Part shown: one piece after another, positions 6,868-10,208 of the stretch
Position numbering within the stretch: the first letter of the stretch is position 1
Layout: every line of letters begins with the position of its first letter
Origin: Spirochaetales bacterium
Lineage (GTDB): Bacteria; Spirochaetota; Spirochaetia; Treponematales; UBA12059
Length of the DNA: 10,208 nucleotides
NCBI GenBank assembly: GCA_016938515.1
Contig: JAFGUM010000307.1
Location: 1-10,208 of the forward strand
Direction: 5' to 3'
Made by a program: the position numbers and the translations under genes
The notes under the pieces: generated by a model
The model's input: the letters and a program-made list of their open reading frames with translations, nothing else
Database searches by the model: none
What the model was told of the DNA's origin: nothing

Positions 6868-7270
6868 ACAGGCTTTGATGGAGACGAGTAGGCGGGTCGT
6901 CGCGCCCGGAGAGAGGGTGCCCCTGGCTGGAAGGCGCCCGACGCGATCCCGTTGAAAACCACTCCGGAGCCGCTCCCGTGAACACCCCTCGGGGCTGGTA
7001 ATTGGAGCCGGGTGCGCCCGTTATAGCATTACGAGCGCGAGCTTGGTAGTGTAATTGAACCACGGAGACACGGAGGACAGAAGACAGCAAGACGAGGCTG
7101 AGAAAAGCCTGGGAAATGCACGCTTCTTGACTCGGTTGTTTCTCTGTTTAGATGTGTTCAGTGCAATGCTGGCCCGAAGTAAGGTGGTACCGCGGATTCC
7201 GCGAGCCGGAGCACGACGTCGTCGTGGTTCGACGGTCCCAATACGGGACCTGACGGGATTCGTCCTTACG
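6868..7270 (+). promoter_or_regulatory. T-box riboswitch (tRNA-Thr sensing) in the thrS leader
   Basis: An RNA leader that reads the charging state of tRNA-Thr. The base of Stem I pairs GGCT (6871-6874) with AGCC (6968-6971) and GGAG (6880-6883) with CTCC (6962-6965). The AGTA motif is at 6887-6890. The lower arm pairs CGGG (6893-6896) with CCCG (6948-6951). GGAGAGAG (6908-6915) and a distal stem GGGTGCC/GGCGCCC (6915-6921/6933-6939) close over a loop containing GGCTGGAA. The specifier loop holds GAAAACCA (6954-6961), with ACC (Thr) at 6958-6960. Stem II candidate: GCTCC (6972-6976) with GGAGC (7004-7008), then a small hairpin CGGG-TGCG-CCCG (7009-7020). Antiterminator: AAGG (7181-7184) with CCTT (7264-7267), bulge TGGTACC (7185-7191), and GCG (7192-7194) with CGT (7261-7263). 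TGGT would pair with a tRNA end ACCA, fitting A73 of tRNA-Thr. A 66-base insert with three hairpins (7195-7260) lies inside the antiterminator. Confidence 0.92.
7055..7079 (+). repeat. Partial copy of a dispersed 'AACCACGGAGACACGGAG' repeat
   Basis: TTGAACCACGGAGACACGG followed by AGGACA (7055-7079) matches, from memory, the left arm of an inverted-repeat element scattered through many Gram-negative genomes. Its chance translations give short ORFs of the NHGDTED / SVSPWFN kind, and both appear here on opposite strands. The usual right arm (CTCCGTG...GTGGTT) is not evident downstream. Only a weak GGTTGTTTCTCTG (7134-7146) remains, so the copy seems partial or decayed. It lies in the T-box linker after the Stem II region. 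Confidence 0.6.
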
Positions 7271-7296
7271 CTGTAGAACGCCGGTAACGAACGCGG

Positions 7297-7342
7297 CGGG
7301 GCGTACGGACGCGCCCCGATCGTGCTGTTGCCGATCGAGGAG
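7297..7342 (+). promoter_or_regulatory. Hairpins and Shine-Dalgarno of thrS (translational expression platform)
   Basis: CGGGGCG (7297-7303) pairs with CGCCCCG (7312-7318). CGATCG (7317-7322) pairs with CGATCG (7332-7337) across a 9-base loop, ending on the first base of the Shine-Dalgarno GAGGAG (7337-7342), which lies 6 bases before the thrS ATG. No T-run follows either hairpin. GAGGA (7337-7341) can also pair with TCCTT (7263-7267), the 3' strand of the T-box antiterminator. The two pairings of TCCTT exclude each other, as in translational T-boxes. The pairing is seen; the mechanism is inferred. Confidence 0.5.
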
Positions 7343-7348
7343 TACCGT

Positions 7349-9085
7349 ATGAGCTTTCCCGTCCAGACCATCCGCCACTCGTATTCCCACGTCATGGCCG
7401 AAGCCGTAATCAAGCTGCACCCGGGCACCAAGGTGGCCATAGGGCCGGCCATAGACGACGGATTCTACTACGACTTTCTGTTTCCCGAAGCGCTGCAACC
7501 GGACGACCTCCCGGCCATCGAAAAGGAAATGCGTCGAATCATCTCAGCCAACGTGCCGTTCAATCGCGTCGAGGTAAGCAAAGCCGAGGCAAAGGCGATG
7601 TTCGCTGACGAGCCGTTCAAACTGGAGCTTATAGACGGGCTGGAAGATGGCACCATCTCCATCTACGAGCAGGGAGTGTTCAGGGACCTCTGTCGTGGCC
7701 CGCACGTGGACACTACTCGCGACCTGAAACCCGATGCCTTCAAGCTACGGGCAATAGCGGGCGCGTACTGGCGGGGCGACGAGAAACGGCCCATGCTCAC
7801 CCGTATTTACGCCTACGCCTTTGGTAGCAAAGCCGACCTTGAAGCCCACCTGAAGCTGCTCGCCGAGGCTGAGAAACGCGACAACCGCAAGCTGGGCAAG
7901 GAGCTGGGGCTGTTCAGCACCCATGAAGAAGCGGGGCCGGGCCTGATTTACTGGCACCCCAAGGGCGGCCGCTTCCGCGTCGAGCTGGAGAACTGGTGGC
8001 GCGACGAGCACTACGGCAACGGGTACGAGATCCTCTTTACCCCGCACATCGGCAAAAGCTGGCTCTGGGAAACTTCGGGACACCTCGGCTTCTACAAAGA
8101 GGGCATGTACTCGCCCATGGAGATAGACGAGGACGACTACTACATCAAGCCGATGAACTGCCCGTTCCACATCATGATATACAACAACGACGTGCACTCG
8201 TACCGCGAGCTGCCCCTGCGCTGGGCGGAACTGGGCACTGTATACCGCTACGAGCGCTCTGGCACCCTGCACGGCCTCATGCGCGTGCGCGGTTTTACCC
8301 AGGATGACGCGCACATCATCTGCACACCGGAACAGATCGAAGACGAGATCGCCGAGGTGCTGCGTTTTTCGCTTCATATGCACAAGACCCTCGGCTTCAA
8401 GGAAATCAAGGCGTACCTCGCGACGCGGCCCGCTGGCAACGGCGCTGTAGGCGATCCTGCGATGTGGGATACAGCTCTGGAGTCTCTGCGCAAGGCCATA
8501 GGCAAGGAAGGCCTGGCCTACGAAATGGACGAGGGCGGCGGCGCCTTCTACGGCCCCAAGATAGACCTCAAGGTCAAGGACGCTCTCGGCCGCGAATGGC
8601 AGCTGACCACCATACAGTTCGACTTCAACCTGCCGGAGCGCTTTGACATGACCTACGTGGACTCAGACGGCCAGAAGAAGCGGCCGTACATGGTACACAG
8701 GGCCCTGCTCGGCTCGATCGAGCGCTTCTTTGGCGTGTACCTCGAGCACACCGCGGGAGCCTTCCCGATATGGCTTGCGCCGGAACAAGCGGTGGTCATT
8801 CCGGTGGGGCCGGACTTTGCCGATTACGCCGCTACAGTAGCTGCGGATCTTAAGAAAGCGGGCGTGCGCGTGAAGGCTATGCTCTCCGATGAGCGGATGA
8901 ACGCGAAGATCCGTGACGCCCAGAATCAGAAAGTGCCCTACATGCTCGTCGTCGGCGCCAAGGAGCGCGATGAGGGCACCGTAGCGGTGCGCGTGCGTGA
9001 CGGCCGGCAGCTGCCGGCGATGCCGGTGGCCGCTTTTGTCGAGATGGTACAGGCACTGGTTCGGGAACGGTCGCTCGAACTGTAA
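7349..9085 (+). CDS. thrS: Threonyl-tRNA synthetase, lacking the TGS domain
   Basis: Class II synthetase that charges tRNA-Thr in the cytoplasm. The protein has 578 residues from the ATG at 7349, chosen for GAGGAG 6 bases upstream. It is about 60 residues shorter than E. coli ThrRS (642) because it starts directly at the N2 editing domain: HSYSH (His10, His14) corresponds to E. coli His73/His77, and Cys115 and His119 lie in LCRGPH. The TGS (N1) domain is absent, and the leader RNA upstream leaves no room for it. The catalytic core keeps the zinc ligands Cys271 (MNCPFH), His322 (DDAHIIC) and His450 (YMVHRALLGS), and the motif 2 arginine at 300 (VYRYERSG). The anticodon-binding domain is at about 473-570 (PVGPDF, VRVKAMLSDERMNAKIRDAQNQKVPYMLVVG read in two parts). 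Editing residues appear intact, so proofreading of Ser-tRNA-Thr is expected. Expression is probably set by the T-box upstream. A GTG at 7322 is a less likely start. Confidence 0.97.
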   Translation: MSFPVQTIRHSYSHVMAEAVIKLHPGTKVAIGPAIDDGFYYDFLFPEALQPDDLPAIEKEMRRIISANVPFNRVEVSKAEAKAMFADEPFKLELIDGLEDGTISIYEQGVFRDLCRGPHVDTTRDLKPDAFKLRAIAGAYWRGDEKRPMLTRIYAYAFGSKADLEAHLKLLAEAEKRDNRKLGKELGLFSTHEEAGPGLIYWHPKGGRFRVELENWWRDEHYGNGYEILFTPHIGKSWLWETSGHLGFYKEGMYSPMEIDEDDYYIKPMNCPFHIMIYNNDVHSYRELPLRWAELGTVYRYERSGTLHGLMRVRGFTQDDAHIICTPEQIEDEIAEVLRFSLHMHKTLGFKEIKAYLATRPAGNGAVGDPAMWDTALESLRKAIGKEGLAYEMDEGGGAFYGPKIDLKVKDALGREWQLTTIQFDFNLPERFDMTYVDSDGQKKRPYMVHRALLGSIERFFGVYLEHTAGAFPIWLAPEQAVVIPVGPDFADYAATVAADLKKAGVRVKAMLSDERMNAKIRDAQNQKVPYMLVVGAKERDEGTVAVRVRDGRQLPAMPVAAFVEMVQALVRERSLEL

Positions 9086-9099
9086 GGGGATGGTCTGAG

Positions 9100-9139
9100 G
9101 CTGGCGGCGGTTGGGGAGCGTATCCCGGCCACCACCAGC
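9100..9139 (+). other. Imperfect hairpin between thrS and the DUF1361 gene
   Basis: GCTGG (9100-9104) pairs with CCAGC (9135-9139). The stem continues through GG/CC steps with C-A mismatches towards an inner GGG/CCC around a small loop. It ends 2 bases before the GGAGGG ribosome site of the next gene. No T-run follows, so it is not a Rho-independent terminator. It might shape the relative expression of the two genes. Confidence 0.35.
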
Positions 9140-9152
9140 ACGGAGGGTGCGG

Positions 9153-9878
9153 ATGGATCCAGAATATTCGGGACTGGGACGAAAGCTGCTCATCGTCGTG
9201 GGGCTGTCGTTCCTGTCCTGCACGCTGTTTGTCCTGGTTCGGTTCAGCCTCACTCATAAATTCGCGCAGAGCTATCTGGTCTGGAACCTGTTGCTGGCGG
9301 CCGTGCCCGTGATCGTGTCATGGCTTGCCGGCGGGCAGGCGCGGCGCCTGCGCGGGATGGGCGTGAGCCCTCTGAGGCAAAAACTTGCCGGTGGCTGTTT
9401 TTTTATATTATGGCTGGTGTTTTATCCCAATGCTCCGTACATCTTTACCGACTTCATCCACGTTGTACGGCGTGCCGGGCTGGGACAGGTCGCGGCTAAC
9501 TGGCTGTCAGAGTACGACCTGCTATGGTTCGACATCGTAATGAACTCGGCTTTTGCCTTCGTTGGACATTTTCTGGGGCTGGTATCGATGAACATCATGC
9601 ACGGCACCATGCTGAGCCTGTTCGGGCGCGTAGCGGGTTGGCTGTTGCTGGTGCCGGCCATCGTGCTGTCTGGTTTCGGCATTCACCTCGGTAGGTTTTC
9701 GCGCTTCAACAGCTGGGATATGGCTTTGTATCCCGTCGATTCGTTCCGTGTGATGTTCCGTTCGATGTTCGACCCGGCGGCCCTGCTGTTCTCGATGGCT
9801 TTTTCCCTGTTCATAGCCATGACCTACGTGATGTTCTACGTGGTCAACGGGGTTGAGCGCCGCACGCCTGGTCGGTGA
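9153..9878 (+). CDS. DUF1361 family integral membrane protein
   Basis: Predicted inner-membrane protein of unknown function, 241 residues. Two segments typical of DUF1361 are present: FYPNAPYIFTDFIH (90-103), in the family's 'W-hydrophobic-PNAPYI-TD' pattern, and GIHLGRFSRFNSWD (176-189). About six hydrophobic segments are visible (roughly 11-30, 41-59, 79-92, 122-147, 160-175 and 208-231), with a basic loop QARRLRG between the second and third. I chose the ATG at 9153 because GGAGGG lies about 6 bases upstream; an in-frame start at 9111 would add 14 residues of Pro/Arg-rich sequence with no ribosome site. The gene follows thrS by 67 bases in the same direction with no terminator between, so it may be on the thrS transcript. 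It is convergent with the small membrane protein gene to the right, 24 bases away. The biochemical role is not known for the family. Confidence 0.85.
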   Translation: MDPEYSGLGRKLLIVVGLSFLSCTLFVLVRFSLTHKFAQSYLVWNLLLAAVPVIVSWLAGGQARRLRGMGVSPLRQKLAGGCFFILWLVFYPNAPYIFTDFIHVVRRAGLGQVAANWLSEYDLLWFDIVMNSAFAFVGHFLGLVSMNIMHGTMLSLFGRVAGWLLLVPAIVLSGFGIHLGRFSRFNSWDMALYPVDSFRVMFRSMFDPAALLFSMAFSLFIAMTYVMFYVVNGVERRTPGR

Positions 9879-9902
9879 TGCGGCTATTGTACCAAGTACT
9901 AT

Positions 9903-10079
9903 TCAGAACAATACCCACGCTACGAGGGCGAACAACAGGAACACCCCCAGCAGCACGGGAAACACGTACATAGACAGGGCTATCATGATGGCCAGGAAGT
10001 CGTTCTTTTCAAGCTCGACATCGCGCTTGTCAGGAGCCAGTTCTTTTTTTTCGAGTAGTTTGTGTAGCTTGTCAAACAT
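9903..10079 (-). CDS. Small single-span membrane protein (58 residues)
   Basis: I do not recognise the family with certainty. A hand translation gives 58 residues starting MFDKLHKLLEKKELAPDKRD and ending ALVAWVLF. The first 27 residues are strongly charged and probably helical. Residues 28-58 are almost wholly hydrophobic with a central VFPVLLG, so one long or two short membrane segments are possible and the C-terminus lies in or at the membrane. The ATG (10079-10077) has AAGGA about 8 bases upstream, a good ribosome site. It follows the stop of the oligopeptide-transporter ATPase gene by 33 bases on the same strand, so the two are probably co-transcribed. A membrane accessory of that transporter is possible but is only inference from position. 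Confidence 0.7.
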   Translation of the reverse strand: MFDKLHKLLEKKELAPDKRDVELEKNDFLAIMIALSMYVFPVLLGVFLLFALVAWVLF

Positions 10080-10112
10080 GCTACGCTTCCTTGGCCGTTG
10101 TACCGCCTGGCG

Positions 10113-10208
10113 TCATATCTCTCCCGCAAAGTGGCAGGCGACAAAGTGCTCAGGCTTGACTTCCCGGTATTCAGGTTCCACTTGCTTGCAAATATCCTTG
10201 GCGTGGAT
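10113..10208 (-). CDS. Oligopeptide/dipeptide ABC transporter ATP-binding protein, C-terminal 31 residues
   Basis: Only the end of the gene is in the window; the frame is open to the right edge and stops at TGA (10115-10113). The visible residues contain CKQVEPEYREVKPEHFVACHF. This has the layout of the C-terminal extension of OppD/OppF/DppD/DppF ATPases (the oligo_HPY region): a Cys followed by a Pro, then a Gly- or Glu-His-x-Val-Ala-Cys-His segment near the end. The ATPase core, Walker motifs and gene start lie outside the window, so OppD and OppF types cannot be separated. It is likely the last ATPase gene of a peptide uptake operon, with the 58-residue membrane protein downstream. Confidence 0.78.
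   Translation of the reverse strand: MHAKDICKQVEPEYREVKPEHFVACHFAGEI

Noticed and set aside
7212..7239. tRNA-like T-arm with GGTTCGA (7226-7232)
   Set aside because: No acceptor, D-arm or anticodon arm fits around it; the bases are better explained by hairpins within the antiterminator insert.
7055..7276. Plus-strand 73-codon ORF starting NHGDTED-like
   Set aside because: It lies across the dispersed repeat and the T-box antiterminator. Translations of this kind are a known by-product of the repeat, and there is no ribosome site or protein-like composition.
7297..7318. GC-rich hairpin as a Rho-independent terminator of the T-box
   Set aside because: The stem is strong but is followed by GATCGTGCTG, with no run of T, so intrinsic termination is not supported.
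7745..8383. 212-codon minus-strand ORF
   Set aside because: Antisense to the well-conserved catalytic core of thrS; long antisense frames are common in GC-rich genes.
9879..9902. Bidirectional terminator between the convergent genes
   Set aside because: Only short GTAC palindromes are present in the 24 bases; there is no adequate stem or T-run.
1..10208. CRISPR array, prophage, insertion sequence or toxin-antitoxin genes
   Set aside because: There are no regularly spaced direct repeats, transposase or integrase motifs, and no small two-gene module other than those described.

Overview
The window reads as part of a GC-rich genome of a Gram-negative (diderm) bacterium. My best guess is a member of the Spirochaetota, with moderate confidence. 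The reasons are a clpS-clpA-aat cluster (typical of diderms), a short threonyl-tRNA synthetase lacking the N-terminal TGS domain (as I recall from Borrelia-type enzymes), a periplasmic-binding lipoprotein paired with a HisKA_2-type kinase, and frequent ATA isoleucine codons in otherwise GC-rich genes. No single feature proves the phylum.

Layout. On the minus strand, reading leftward from 3448, lies a compact operon clpS - clpA - aat with gaps of 6 and 7 bases. It holds the three core proteins of the bacterial N-degron pathway: Aat adds Leu/Phe to substrate N-termini, ClpS recognises them, and ClpA unfolds the protein for ClpP. aat runs off the left edge close to its C-terminus. A divergent regulatory region (3449-3602) separates this operon from a plus-strand pair: a LivJ-like substrate-binding lipoprotein and a membrane histidine kinase (Cache, HAMP-like, PAS, HisKA_2, HATPase) whose GTG start overlaps the preceding stop. 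No permease, transport ATPase or response regulator lies beside them, so the pair looks more like a ligand-sensing unit than a transporter.

Between the kinase and thrS are 513 non-coding bases (6836-7348) holding the most interesting element of the window: a full T-box riboswitch with a canonical Stem I, a threonine ACC specifier and a TGGTACC tRNA-acceptor bulge, preceded by a promoter that overlaps the kinase stop codon. No intrinsic terminator follows. Instead the 3' strand of the antiterminator can pair with the thrS Shine-Dalgarno sequence, which suggests control of translation. The linker between Stem II and the antiterminator carries a 25-base match to the left arm of a dispersed bacterial repeat of the 'AACCACGGAGACACGGAG' type.

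thrS is followed by a DUF1361 membrane protein that may share its transcript. At the right edge, convergent on the minus strand, are the C-terminal 31 residues of an oligopeptide/dipeptide ABC transporter ATPase and a 58-residue single-span membrane protein too short for ordinary ORF cut-offs.
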